Shown: piece after piece, positions 43,352 through 52,555 of the stretch
How positions within the stretch are numbered: position 1 is the stretch's first letter
Layout of the letters: every line of letters begins with the position of its first letter
Assembly: GCF_019145435.1 (NCBI RefSeq)
Contig: NZ_JAHSTS010000002.1
Coordinates: 1,770,001 to 1,834,000, forward strand
DNA from: Pseudomonas ekonensis
GTDB taxonomy: Bacteria > Pseudomonadota > Gammaproteobacteria > Pseudomonadales > Pseudomonadaceae
DNA: 64,000 bases
Reading direction: 5' to 3'
Notes under the pieces: model-generated
Seen by the model: the letters and a program-made list of their open reading frames with translations, nothing else
Told to the model about the DNA's origin: nothing
The model's database searches: none
Program-made: the position numbers and the translations under genes

Positions 43352-46089
43352 GTTCGGGGGACAAGTTCCTCGGCCGCCTGCTCAAACGCGCACCGCCCGC
43401 CGCCCTCGACCTGCCCGACCTGCTCGGCTCGCCCGCTTCGGGCCTGCACCTGTTCCTGGACGCCGACGGCCGCGTGCTGCAGGCCGCCGGCCCGCTGCGG
43501 CACCTGCTGGGTCAGCAGGCACCGACGGACAGCCCCCTGCCGCTCAACGCCTGGGTGCTGCCCCACAGCACACTGGCCATCGAAGGCCGGCCGGCGGACT
43601 GGCAAGGGCAGCCGCTGGACCTGGATTTTCCCGGCCTCGGCGGCCAGCCCCTGCACCTGCGCGGCTGGGTGCAGCCCCAGGGCGACGGCTGGCTGATGCA
43701 ACTGATGGACATCGCCGACCTGCTGCTCGAACGCCAGCAGTCGCGCCAGCGCGAAGCCTGCCAGCGGATGGCCGGGCACATCGCCGAGCAGTTGCGCGCC
43801 TGCAGCCTGCTGCGTTTGCCGAGCGTCGTGGCCGAGCAGTTGCAGGCCATCGCCCAGCGCTGGCGCATCCCCTGCCTGGCGCTGGCCCTGCCGGACGAGC
43901 ACGAACAAGGCTGGCGCATCCATGGCCGCTACGTCGCCCACGACGCACCGGCGCTGTGGGAGGACGGGCAACGCCTGGGCACGCCGCTGGACAGCCTCAA
44001 CGGCAGCGCCCCCCAGCGGATCGGCGCCCACCACGGGCTGGATGAGCACACCCGGGTGCAGGCCACGTTCGGCAACGCCGACGGCCTGGCCGTGCCTTAC
44101 AGCGACGACCGCGGAACCGTGGCCTGGCTGCTCTGCGGCGTCTACCGGGCGGAAGACGGCGCGCCGCACCTGGCCGACCTCGACTGGATGCTGCTGGCCA
44201 GCGCTCTGGCCGGGCCGTTGCTCGGCCGCCTGCGCGAGCAGGAACACCATCGTCAACTGGAACGGCTGGAGTCTTTGCAGGGCCTGCTCGGCACCGGCTG
44301 GTGGGAACTGTCCGGCAACGGCGAGTCGGTGCAGCTGGCGCCGGCCCTGGCGGCCGACCTGCAACTGGACACCGAGGCCCTGCCGCTCGGGCACTGGCTG
44401 GAGCAGATCCACCCCGCCGACCGCGAAGAGTTGCGCAGCCGCCTCACGGCCCTGCAACTGCACGGCGAGGCCCTGTCGCTGTGCGTGCGCCTGCGTCGTC
44501 CCGACGCCTGGTACCGCGTGCAGGGCCAGGTGGCCGGCAGCGGCGAGGGCCGGCGGCTGGTGGGTTTCATGCTCGACATCAGCGACATCAAGAACCAGCA
44601 ACAGCAGACCGCCGCCGCCCATGCGCGCCTGGACAACCTGATCGCCAGCTCGCCAGCGGTGATCTATGTCCAGCGCTACGTCGAAGGCGCGCTGCTGCCT
44701 TCGTTCTTCAGCGCCAGCCTGCAACCGTTGCTGGGCTGGCGCCTGGAAGACCTCGACGCGGCGGCGCTGGCCGAGCGGATCCACCCCGACGACCGCGACG
44801 GCTACTTCGAGCGCTGCCGGCAGTTGCTGCGCGAAGGTTCGGTGCGGGCCCGCTACCGCCTGCGTGACCATCGCGGCGACTACCACTGGCTGCTCGACGA
44901 AGCCCGTCTGCTGCGCAACGACCTCGGCCTGCCGGTGGAAGCGGTCGGCCTGTGGCTGGACGTCACCGACGCGACCCTGGCCGCCGAGCAGATCCGCCAG
45001 AGCGAGGAGCGCTACCGGATCCTGGTGGAGGACTCGCCGGCGATGATCTGCCGCTACCGTCCGGACCTGATCCTGACCTTCGGCAACCAGCCCCTGGCCC
45101 ACTACCTGGAGTGCACGCCGCAGCAGTTGCCGGGCATCGATCTGGGCAGTTGGCTGTCCGACGAACAGCGCGCCGCCTTCCTCCAGCGCCTGGCCGCGCT
45201 GACCCCGGACAACCCGGTCAGCACGGCGGAGATCAGCCTGCAGTTGCCGGGGCGCGAGCATGCCTGGTGGGTGTGGTCGGACCGCGGCGTGTTCGATGAG
45301 CAGGGCCGGTTGACCGAAGTGCAGGCCGTGGGCCGCGACAACACCGAAGTGCGCCGCTCCCAGCAGCAGCTCACGCAGAGCGCGAAAATGGCCACCCTCG
45401 GCGAAATGGCCACGGGCCTGGCCCACGAGATCAACCAGCCGCTGAACGTGATGCGCATGGCCATCGTCAACGTGCTCAAGCGCCTGGGCAACGGCGATGT
45501 GCAGGTCGACTACCTGACCGACAAGCTCAACCGCATCGACGCCCAGGTGCAGCGCGCCGCGAAGGTGGTGGACCACATGCGGGTGTTCGGCCGCCGCTCG
45601 GAGATCGAGCGGCAACTGTTCAACCCGGCCACCGCCATCGAAGGCACGCTGTCGCTGCTGGCCGAAGGCATGCGCGGCAAAGGGGTGGACCTGCGCATCA
45701 GCGAAACCCCGTTCGCCGTGCACTGCCGCGGCTACGTCGATCAGCTTGAGCAGGTGCTGATCAACCTGATGGTCAACGCCCGGGATGCGCTGCTGGGCAA
45801 GCGCGAATCAGACCCGGCGTTCAAGCCGTGGATCTCGATCTATGCCGAGCGCGACGAGCACAAGGTGCGCCTGTGGGTCGAAGACAACGGCGGCGGCATC
45901 GACCCGCGCCTGCTGGAGCGGATCTTCGAACCGTTCTTCACCACCAAGCCGGTGGGGGTCGGCACCGGGCTGGGGCTGTCGGTGAGCTACGGCATCGTCG
46001 AGAACATGGGCGGCCACCTGAGCGTGCGCAACTCGGCGGACGGGGCGCGGTTCTGCATCGAACTGCCCATCGCCCCGGACGAGGCCTAG
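43348..46089 (+). CDS. pprA: Sensor histidine kinase PprA
   Basis: 913-residue sensor kinase. No TM segment is visible, so it is probably cytoplasmic. The N-terminal half is poorly conserved with a GAF-like stretch. At least two PAS domains follow (the later one around RYRILVEDSPAMICRY), then HisKA with GLAHEINQPLN (H693) and a HATPase with NLMVNARDAL and DNGGGIDPRLLERIFEPFFT. It phosphorylates PprB in P. aeruginosa. The frame has no early ATG; a TTG at 43348 overlapping the pseudopilin stop gives the expected length. Its TAG overlaps the convergent tadG stop. Confidence 0.86.
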   Translation: MSSGDKFLGRLLKRAPPAALDLPDLLGSPASGLHLFLDADGRVLQAAGPLRHLLGQQAPTDSPLPLNAWVLPHSTLAIEGRPADWQGQPLDLDFPGLGGQPLHLRGWVQPQGDGWLMQLMDIADLLLERQQSRQREACQRMAGHIAEQLRACSLLRLPSVVAEQLQAIAQRWRIPCLALALPDEHEQGWRIHGRYVAHDAPALWEDGQRLGTPLDSLNGSAPQRIGAHHGLDEHTRVQATFGNADGLAVPYSDDRGTVAWLLCGVYRAEDGAPHLADLDWMLLASALAGPLLGRLREQEHHRQLERLESLQGLLGTGWWELSGNGESVQLAPALAADLQLDTEALPLGHWLEQIHPADREELRSRLTALQLHGEALSLCVRLRRPDAWYRVQGQVAGSGEGRRLVGFMLDISDIKNQQQQTAAAHARLDNLIASSPAVIYVQRYVEGALLPSFFSASLQPLLGWRLEDLDAAALAERIHPDDRDGYFERCRQLLREGSVRARYRLRDHRGDYHWLLDEARLLRNDLGLPVEAVGLWLDVTDATLAAEQIRQSEERYRILVEDSPAMICRYRPDLILTFGNQPLAHYLECTPQQLPGIDLGSWLSDEQRAAFLQRLAALTPDNPVSTAEISLQLPGREHAWWVWSDRGVFDEQGRLTEVQAVGRDNTEVRRSQQQLTQSAKMATLGEMATGLAHEINQPLNVMRMAIVNVLKRLGNGDVQVDYLTDKLNRIDAQVQRAAKVVDHMRVFGRRSEIERQLFNPATAIEGTLSLLAEGMRGKGVDLRISETPFAVHCRGYVDQLEQVLINLMVNARDALLGKRESDPAFKPWISIYAERDEHKVRLWVEDNGGGIDPRLLERIFEPFFTTKPVGVGTGLGLSVSYGIVENMGGHLSVRNSADGARFCIELPIAPDEA

Positions 46090-48092
46090 ATGACCAGATA
46101 GGCCTTGCCGCTCTGGCCGCAGGTCATGTTGGCGCCGACGTCCACGCTCATCAGGTTGATGCCGAGGCTGGCCAGGAGGTTGTTGAGAAGGGGGTCGAGC
46201 AGTGGGCTCACCAGCCCCGTGATCAGCGGCTGGAGAATGTTGCTGACGTCCACGATCAAACTCGCGACGCCGGTTAGAGCCGTGCCCAACGGATTGCTGC
46301 CCACCGGTTTGTAGACGATCAGATTGATGCCGGCCAACGTGTTGGACAGGCTGGCGACGATGTTGCTGGTGGGCGTGGCGGACAGCACGCTCGGCGGCAG
46401 TTTGAGGTTAGGTGGCGTGGCGAACGGGGTGCTGCTGGAGAACAGCAGATCTTGGGTGTTCTGGGCCACGCTGGTATCGGCCATGATCGCGATGCCACCC
46501 GCCCCGTATTTAACGTGGGTCGTCGGGTCGCAACTGCCGATCCCCAGGATCTTGTGGCAAGTCACGATACCCAGGTCCACCAGCGGCAACGGCGTGACCG
46601 TGGGTTCGGCGGCGGACGAAAACGCATTGGTCGGATCGATCTGACCGAGCTTGAGGTCAGCCAGAGAGCTCTCGGTGCGGGCCGTCAGGCTCTTGGTGCC
46701 GGTGTTGCCCGTGGGGCAACTGTAATCGGTGACATAGCTATTCGCGCCGCCGGCATCCAGGCTGATATCAATCCGCGGCGGCGACGGCGACGGCAGCAAC
46801 TGCGGATCCAGCTGCTGGCAACCGGCCCCCAACAGACAACCGACCGAGTTCAGCGTGGCGACCAGGTTCAGGCTCAGCAGCGCATTGAGCGTCGGCGTCA
46901 ACGTGCCCACCAGCCCCAGCACCGCGTTGGTCAGCCCGGTCACCCCGGACAGCACCGGCAGGTTCACCGACAGCATCGTGCGCACCTGGGCCGTGCGCAC
47001 GTAGATCCGGTTCGGCCCCTGCGGATCGGCCTTGGCCAGCGACGGATCGCCCACGGCAGACAGCTGCGGCGGCTCGATCACCTTGACCCGCACCGTGACG
47101 TTGGCCAGCCCCAGCACGTTGACCGGCAGGGTCGCGGCCACCGCGCTCTTGCTGTTGGCCAGTTGCACCACGCCCTGGATCAGTTGCAGCAGTTGCAGGT
47201 TGGCGTCCAGTCCGGCCGCGGTGGTGCCGCTCTGCAATTGCAGGATGTCCCCCAGCTTGACCGGGGCGGCGCTGCCCGCCGCCACCTGCAGTGTGCCCAG
47301 CGCCGTGATCACCTCGGCGGTGGCGCCGTTGAGCTGCACCACCTTCGCGGCGGCCTGGATCAGTTGCGTCACCGTGGCCTGGGTGTTGAGCAACTGGCTG
47401 TAGTTGCCGGCGGCCACGTTCAGGTCGATGGCCAGTTGGTTCAGGTAGCTGAGCAGGTTGATGTCGGTGTTGAGCAGCCCGTTCCAGCCCAGGGCGGTCA
47501 GGTTGACGTTGCCGCCCAGCAGCCCGGAGAACAGCGGATTGAGGATGTTCGACTGGGCGGTGCTGATGGTGGCCAGGTTGCTGCGGATGCTCAGCTGGGC
47601 GAGCGGCGGCTGCGGCTTGGCGGCCACCGCCGAGGCGGTGAGCTGGGTGTTCAGGCTGACCGGCGTGCCGCTGAACAGCGCCTGGACACCGCCGGCGAAA
47701 CTGGTGGTGAGGGTGTGCGTGACGACGACTTTGACCGCGCCGGTCTGGGTCGCGTCGACGGTGAAGGTGCGCAGGCCCGAAGCGGCGGTCTGCACGGTGC
47801 CGCAGGTGGCGGCGAGGGTGTTGTCGGCATCGGGGGTGAAGCCGTTGCGCGCGGCGTTCTGCGTGGCGTACGCAGCCGCCGTCAGCCCGCCGGCGCAGGT
47901 GCCGCCGCGGCTGACCGCTTCCAGGGCGGCATTGTCCGCCACCCGCTGCAATTTGCGCTGTTCCATGTACAGGCGGCCGCTGTCGACCACCAGCAGCATC
48001 ATCACCACGGCCAGGCTCAACGTGGCGGCCGCCATCAGGCCGATGGCCCCCCGCTGCCGGGCGGGGCCGCAAAACCGCGAACGAGGCGACAT
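46086..48092 (-). CDS. tadG: TadG-like pilus assembly protein
   Basis: 668-residue protein with an N-terminal Tad-type signal anchor (RQRGAIGLMAAATLSLAVVM, residues about 12-40) followed by VDSGRLYMEQRKLQRVADNA, typical of TadG. The long periplasmic part has repetitive Leu/Val/Asn-rich sequence and scattered cysteines. It is thought to act with TadE and TadF as a minor component. The ATG at 48092 has AGGAG at six bases. It converges on pprA with overlapping stop codons. Confidence 0.85.
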   Translation of the reverse strand: MSPRSRFCGPARQRGAIGLMAAATLSLAVVMMLLVVDSGRLYMEQRKLQRVADNAALEAVSRGGTCAGGLTAAAYATQNAARNGFTPDADNTLAATCGTVQTAASGLRTFTVDATQTGAVKVVVTHTLTTSFAGGVQALFSGTPVSLNTQLTASAVAAKPQPPLAQLSIRSNLATISTAQSNILNPLFSGLLGGNVNLTALGWNGLLNTDINLLSYLNQLAIDLNVAAGNYSQLLNTQATVTQLIQAAAKVVQLNGATAEVITALGTLQVAAGSAAPVKLGDILQLQSGTTAAGLDANLQLLQLIQGVVQLANSKSAVAATLPVNVLGLANVTVRVKVIEPPQLSAVGDPSLAKADPQGPNRIYVRTAQVRTMLSVNLPVLSGVTGLTNAVLGLVGTLTPTLNALLSLNLVATLNSVGCLLGAGCQQLDPQLLPSPSPPRIDISLDAGGANSYVTDYSCPTGNTGTKSLTARTESSLADLKLGQIDPTNAFSSAAEPTVTPLPLVDLGIVTCHKILGIGSCDPTTHVKYGAGGIAIMADTSVAQNTQDLLFSSSTPFATPPNLKLPPSVLSATPTSNIVASLSNTLAGINLIVYKPVGSNPLGTALTGVASLIVDVSNILQPLITGLVSPLLDPLLNNLLASLGINLMSVDVGANMTCGQSGKAYLVI

Positions 48093-48239
48093 TGCGCACT
48101 CCTTTGCCGGCGCACGGCCGAGCGCTACCTCCATTGATGCACATCAGTGTAGACGCGGCGCGGCGACACTGCTGGCAACGCGCCAGCCTATGGGTTGGCG
48201 ATGTGGAACCGGCTGATGCATTGATGGGGGATGGGGGCC

Positions 48240-48336
48240 TCATCGCGAGCAAGCTCGCTCCCACAGGTTTTTGTGGTGGCCGCAGGCTTGGCGGTCACCC
48301 GAGATTTCCTGTGGGGGCCAGCCTGCTGGCGATGGC
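48240..48336. repeat. Mixed-type REPIN
   Basis: The left arm is a GCGAGCAAGCTCGCTCCCAC-type REP, the right arm a GGCCAGCCTGCTGGCGATGG-type REP, with GCGGTCACCC in the interior as in the elements at 22729 and 24209. Two REP subtypes in one doublet is uncommon. Confidence 0.75.
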
Positions 48337-48396
48337 GGCCGGTCAGGCAACGGAAATGCCGGCCTGATCGCTTGCAGCCAAGCCCCCGCAGGGAGC

Positions 48397-48954
48397 CTAA
48401 CGCGGCGGGTAGTTGGCCAGGATCCGGCCGACGGTCTCGCGGATCGCGCTGCTGCGGTCGGACGGGTTCGGCGTGCGGCTGAGCATCTGCTCGTCGCTGC
48501 CGCGCCAGACCAGTTTGCCGTCCTTGCCGTCGAGCAGGTCGATCTGGATGGTCGCGACCTTGTAGGTGACGTTGCGGGTTTCGTTGTACATCGGCGCGCC
48601 CCAGTAGCCGTTCCAGGGGCCGCCCCAACCGCCGCCGTAGTTGGTCGTCACCTGCTGCTGGCGGTCCTCGACGATCAGGTAGGTCTGTACGTTCAGGTCG
48701 CCCCGGGCCCCTTGGGCGGCAGGGCGCAGGCCGCGTTGGTCGAGCTGGTCGGCGACGGCCTGGCGGATGCGTTGTTCGGTGAGGTCGCTCTTGATCCGCG
48801 GATCGTCGGGGCGGTATTGCAGGGCCGGTTCTTTCCAGCTCCAGCTGCGGTAGGCGGCAAAGTCGCGGCTGGCGTCGAAGTCATGGTTGACCTGGTTGGC
48901 GGCGCAGGCACTGAGCAGCGCGGCCACGGCCAGTGAAACGAAAGGGCGGAACAT
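48397..48954 (-). CDS. DUF4136 lipoprotein
   Basis: 185-residue predicted lipoprotein: lipobox LSAC (C17), then a DUF4136 domain (NHDFDASRDFAAYRSWSW, DQRGLRP, ATIQIDLLDGKDGKLVWRGS). Function unknown. The ATG follows GGAG at seven bases. It lies just downstream of a paralogue (49009-49620) on the same strand; the pair probably arose by duplication. Confidence 0.85.
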   Translation of the reverse strand: MFRPFVSLAVAALLSACAANQVNHDFDASRDFAAYRSWSWKEPALQYRPDDPRIKSDLTEQRIRQAVADQLDQRGLRPAAQGARGDLNVQTYLIVEDRQQQVTTNYGGGWGGPWNGYWGAPMYNETRNVTYKVATIQIDLLDGKDGKLVWRGSDEQMLSRTPNPSDRSSAIRETVGRILANYPPR

Positions 48955-49008
48955 GGTTTTTCTCCGGTGGAAGACATGAACCTGGGGAAGCTTCGCGCAA
49001 ACGGGAAG

Positions 49009-49620
49009 CTAACCGGGAGGATACGCCGACAGCGCCTTTTCCACAGCTTCGCGCAGGGCATCGGTGTGGTCGCTCTGGTTGCCGCCGGTGCCGGTTTCGG
49101 CGCTGGCGCTCCAGACCGGCTGGCCGGTGCCGGCGTCGAACAGGTCGACCCGCACCACCACGACCTGCTCCCGATACGTGCGCACCACCGGCACGGTGTT
49201 GTACATCCCGTAGCTGCGGCCGTACCGGTCATAGCCGCCGTATCCGCCGTAGTAGCCGTAATCGTCCTGCACCTGGCGCAGGCGGGTCTCCAGCCTGAGG
49301 TCGGCGCTGACGAACAGGTCGGCGGGGCGGTTGTCGTGCAGCGGCCGCAAGCCGCGCTGGTCGAGGGCGCCGCTGACGGCCTCGGCCACTTGCGCCGAAT
49401 CGGCCCAGGCCGAGCCCGGCGGCAGGCGGCCATTGAGCCACGCCCAACTGCGGTAGCGCCCGTAGTCCCGCGGCGGCGCCGGGTAGGCGCTGCGGTCGAA
49501 CACCGTGGCGGCCTGCGGCGGAGCCGGCGGCAAGGGGCGCGATTGCGCCACGTAAGGATTGCTGCCCTGGCAGGCGGCCAACCCCAGGCAGATCAGCAGT
49601 AACCCGCAATGCGTCTTCAT
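49009..49620 (-). CDS. DUF4136 lipoprotein, paralogue
   Basis: 203-residue predicted lipoprotein: lipobox LAAC (C17), a proline-rich linker and a DUF4136 domain ([42 protein letters not shown]) interrupted by a Gly/Tyr-rich loop ([16 protein letters not shown]). GGAG precedes the ATG at six bases. The Gly/Tyr loop is at the same place as a Gly/Trp loop in the other copy. Confidence 0.85.
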   Translation of the reverse strand: MKTHCGLLLICLGLAACQGSNPYVAQSRPLPPAPPQAATVFDRSAYPAPPRDYGRYRSWAWLNGRLPPGSAWADSAQVAEAVSGALDQRGLRPLHDNRPADLFVSADLRLETRLRQVQDDYGYYGGYGGYDRYGRSYGMYNTVPVVRTYREQVVVVRVDLFDAGTGQPVWSASAETGTGGNQSDHTDALREAVEKALSAYPPG

Positions 49621-49632
49621 TTCGTGCTCCGA

Positions 49633-50382
49633 TCAGATCGGCCGGCAGATCCAGTGCAGGTAACGCCCAAGCCCGGCGAAGCTTGGGTGGCGGCGGTGGG
49701 CAAGTTCCATTTCCAGCAAGTCCGGCAGTGCGGCGCGGGCCTGGAACTCCACCGGCATGTAATCGTGGAAAACCCGCACCCCGCTCTGGCTTTCGACCTG
49801 CCACGCGCCTGCGAGTTGCGCGGCCAGCTCACGCGGATCCAGCGGCTGCTGCGGCGTGAGGCTCTGCTTCTCGCCGGCCATGTCGTTCTTGCGCAGCTTC
49901 TTGAAATGGCCTTTGAGCAAGTTGCGGTACACCAGCGCATCGCGGTTGTAGAACGCCAGCGACAGCCAGCCACCGGGGCGGGTCAGCTGATGCAGCACCG
50001 GCAGGATCGTGTGCGGTTCGGCCAGCCATTCCAGCACCGCATGGCAGACCACCAGATCGTAGGGTTCGCTGAGCAGCCCCGGCAGTTCCTGCCACGGCGC
50101 CTGGATGAACGTCGCCTGCCGCCCGGCCTCGGCGAAGCGCTGGCGCGCGCCTTCGAGCATCGGTTCGGCCGGCTCGGCCAGGGTCACGTCGTGCCCGCGC
50201 TCGGCCAGCCACAGCGACATGTGGCCCAGCCCCGCGCCGATGTCCAGCACCCGCAGCGGCCGCTCCGGCAACGCGTCGGCAAGGTCGGCCTGCAGCACCG
50301 CAAGACGGATCGCACCCTTGGCGCCGCCGTAGATCTTTTCGGCGAAGCGGGTCGCCAACCGGTCGAAGTGACGGTCGCTCAT
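49633..50382 (-). CDS. cmoM: tRNA 5-carboxymethoxyuridine methyltransferase
   Basis: 249-residue SAM-dependent methyltransferase. The SAM motif is VLDIGAGLGHMSLWLAE; later family marks are HAVLEWLAEP, GVRVFHDYMP and the C-terminal LGRYLHWICRP, all as in E. coli CmoM. It methylates cmo5U34 to mcmo5U34 in wobble positions of some tRNAs. Its ATG overlaps the stop of the upstream MazG-like gene by four bases (50379-50382). Confidence 0.88.
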   Translation of the reverse strand: MSDRHFDRLATRFAEKIYGGAKGAIRLAVLQADLADALPERPLRVLDIGAGLGHMSLWLAERGHDVTLAEPAEPMLEGARQRFAEAGRQATFIQAPWQELPGLLSEPYDLVVCHAVLEWLAEPHTILPVLHQLTRPGGWLSLAFYNRDALVYRNLLKGHFKKLRKNDMAGEKQSLTPQQPLDPRELAAQLAGAWQVESQSGVRVFHDYMPVEFQARAALPDLLEMELAHRRHPSFAGLGRYLHWICRPI

Positions 50383-50684
50383 GCGCCGAACCGCCGTTCG
50401 CTGTCGGCCAGTTTGCTGCGCACCACTTCGTTCATGTCCAGCCCCAGCTCGCTGCACAGCAGGAGCAGATAGAGGACGATATCGCCGACTTCCTGGCCGG
50501 CATGGGCGAGCGTGTCCGCCGGCAGTTCGCGCGACTGGTCTTCGCTCAGCCACTGGAAGATCTCCACCAGCTCGGCCATTTCCACGCTGGCGGCCATGGC
50601 CAGGTTTTTCGGGCTGTGAAATTTCCGCCAGTCGTTGCGGTCGCGGATGGCGTGCAGGCGTTCGGTCAGTTCAACAAGGTTCAT
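50379..50684 (-). CDS. MazG-like nucleotide pyrophosphohydrolase
   Basis: 101-residue all-helical MazG-like protein of the RS21-C6/dCTPP1 branch. Metal-binding acidic residues are in SVEMAELVEIFQW and EVGDIVLYLLLLCSELGLD. It probably hydrolyses non-canonical or dCTP-like nucleoside triphosphates. The ATG has AGGAG upstream. It is translationally coupled to cmoM. Confidence 0.85.
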   Translation of the reverse strand: MNLVELTERLHAIRDRNDWRKFHSPKNLAMAASVEMAELVEIFQWLSEDQSRELPADTLAHAGQEVGDIVLYLLLLCSELGLDMNEVVRSKLADSERRFGA

Positions 50685-50857
50685 CGGGCTCTCCTGAATG
50701 CGCATAGCTTCGGGGGGATGCCCGGCGAAGGCAAGGGGCGCAGGTCCGGCGGCGCTGTGGGATTCACTGTGGGAACGAGGCAAAACCTCTATGCTTGCAG
50801 GGAACCGGGCCGCGCTCGCGGCGGCCCAAGGTTCGGCCTTTTGATCAGGATGGATAC

Positions 50858-51151
50858 ATGCAGGCAGAAAGCTTTTTCGAATGGCTGGGCCAGGCGCTCG
50901 GCTCGGTCATCCGCTTCATCGTCGACGGCCTGAGCGGCCTGTTCAACCTGCTGGGCAACGCCGGCGGCAACTTCATCGACGGCCTGGCGCGCACGCTGGG
51001 CATGGACACGTCGATCATCAGCATCCTCACGCTGATCGTCGGGCTGATGCTGCTGTGGTCGGCGATCCGCGCCTTCATGAACGTGCGGATCGTCGCCGGG
51101 ATCATCTGGCTGCTGCTGGGGCTGTGGCTGCTGAGCTGGATCATCCACTGA
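50858..51151 (+). CDS. Small membrane protein
   Basis: 97-residue protein with amphipathic or hydrophobic N-terminal segments (FFEWLGQALGSVIRFIVDGL) and two clear TM helices at the C-terminal half (ISILTLIVGLMLLWSAIRAF and VAGIIWLLLGLWLLSWII). No family recognised. The ATG has AGGA seven bases upstream. It precedes the MATE gene by 50 bases on the same strand. Confidence 0.72.
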   Translation: MQAESFFEWLGQALGSVIRFIVDGLSGLFNLLGNAGGNFIDGLARTLGMDTSIISILTLIVGLMLLWSAIRAFMNVRIVAGIIWLLLGLWLLSWIIH

Positions 51152-51201
51152 CGCCATCCCTGCAAGCAGCCGCTACAATGCGGGCACCTCAAGGAGCCCG
51201 C

Positions 51202-52551
51202 ATGTCCAACCTGACCGCCGACTGGCGTGACCGTCCGACCCACCGCCGGGTCTGGGCCCTCGCCGCCCCGATGATCCTTTCCAACATTTCCGTGCCGCTG
51301 GTGGCGCTGGTCGACAGCACCGTCATCGGCCACCTGCCCCATGCCCATCAGTTGGGCGCCGTGGCGGTGGGCGCCAGCCTGTACACGTTCCTGGCCTGGG
51401 CCATGGGTTTCCTGCGCATGGGCACCACCGGGTTCGCGGCCCAGGCGGCGGGACGCCGCGACGGCGCCGCGCTGCGCCAGATCCTGCTGCAAGGCCTGCT
51501 GCTGGCGATGGGGCTGGCGGTGCTGCTCGGCATCCTGGGCGTGCCCCTGAGCGGCGTCGCCCTGCACTTCATGCAACCGTCGGCGGAACTCGACCAACTG
51601 ACCCGGGAATTCTTCCACACACGCCTGCTCGGCCTGCCGGCGGCCCTGGCCACCTACGCGCTGGTCGGCTGGTTCCTCGGCACCCAGAACGCCCGGGCGC
51701 CGCTGGCGATCCTGCTGACCACCAACCTGATCAACATCGTGCTCAACCTGTGGTTCGTCATCGGCCTGGACTGGGGCGTGGCCGGTTCGGCCCGGGCTTC
51801 GGTGGTGGCCGAATGGTGCGGCGCCCTGCTCGGCCTGTCGTTGACCGCCAGGGCCCTGCGCGCCTATCCCGGCCACATCGTCTGGGCGACCCTGAAGCGA
51901 TGGGGCAGCTGGCGGCCGCTGCTGACGGTCAACCGCGACATCTTCATCCGCAGCCTGGCACTGCAATCGGTGTTCTTCCTGATCACCGTGCAGGGCGCGC
52001 GGCTGGGCGACGCCACCGTGGCGGCCAACGCGCTGCTGCTCAACGGCCTGCTGCTGACGGCCCACGCCCTCGACGGCCTGGCCCATGCGGTGGAAGCCCT
52101 GTGCGGACACGCCATCGGCGCCCGCGACCGCTCCGCCCTGCGCCGCTCGCTGGTGGTGGCCGGCGGCTGGTCGTTGCTGGCCAGCCTCGGCTTCGCCGCG
52201 GGGTTCCTGTACGCCGGACACCTGTTCATCGACCTGCAGACCGACATCCCGAGCGTGCGCAGCACGGCGTACCTGTACCTGCCCTACCTCGCCGCCCTGC
52301 CGCTGATCGCCGTGTGGAGCTACCTGCTCGACGGCCTGTTCATCGGCGCCACCCGCGCCAGGGAAATGCGCAACTGCATGCTGCTGACGGTGGTGGCGCT
52401 GTTGCCCCTGGCCTGGCTGCTGCAGGATCTGGGCAATCACGGGCTGTGGATCGCGTTCCTGCTGTTCATGGCGCTGCGCAGCCTGACGCTGGGCGCCCAG
52501 GCGCTGCGGCTGCGCCGCGACGACGGCTGGTTCGCCGCCGGCGCCCACTGA
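51202..52551 (+). CDS. DinF-like MATE efflux protein
   Basis: 449-residue 12-TM MATE transporter of the DinF subfamily. The N-terminus HRRVWALAAPMILSNISVPL then VALVDSTVIGHL is diagnostic, and the second half repeats the fold (LALQSVFFLITVQGARLGDA). It would export cationic drugs or metabolites using a proton or sodium gradient. The ATG follows AAGGAG at six bases. It converges on the DUF4123 gene with five bases between the stops. Confidence 0.88.
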   Translation: MSNLTADWRDRPTHRRVWALAAPMILSNISVPLVALVDSTVIGHLPHAHQLGAVAVGASLYTFLAWAMGFLRMGTTGFAAQAAGRRDGAALRQILLQGLLLAMGLAVLLGILGVPLSGVALHFMQPSAELDQLTREFFHTRLLGLPAALATYALVGWFLGTQNARAPLAILLTTNLINIVLNLWFVIGLDWGVAGSARASVVAEWCGALLGLSLTARALRAYPGHIVWATLKRWGSWRPLLTVNRDIFIRSLALQSVFFLITVQGARLGDATVAANALLLNGLLLTAHALDGLAHAVEALCGHAIGARDRSALRRSLVVAGGWSLLASLGFAAGFLYAGHLFIDLQTDIPSVRSTAYLYLPYLAALPLIAVWSYLLDGLFIGATRAREMRNCMLLTVVALLPLAWLLQDLGNHGLWIAFLLFMALRSLTLGAQALRLRRDDGWFAAGAH

Positions 52552-52555
52552 ACCC

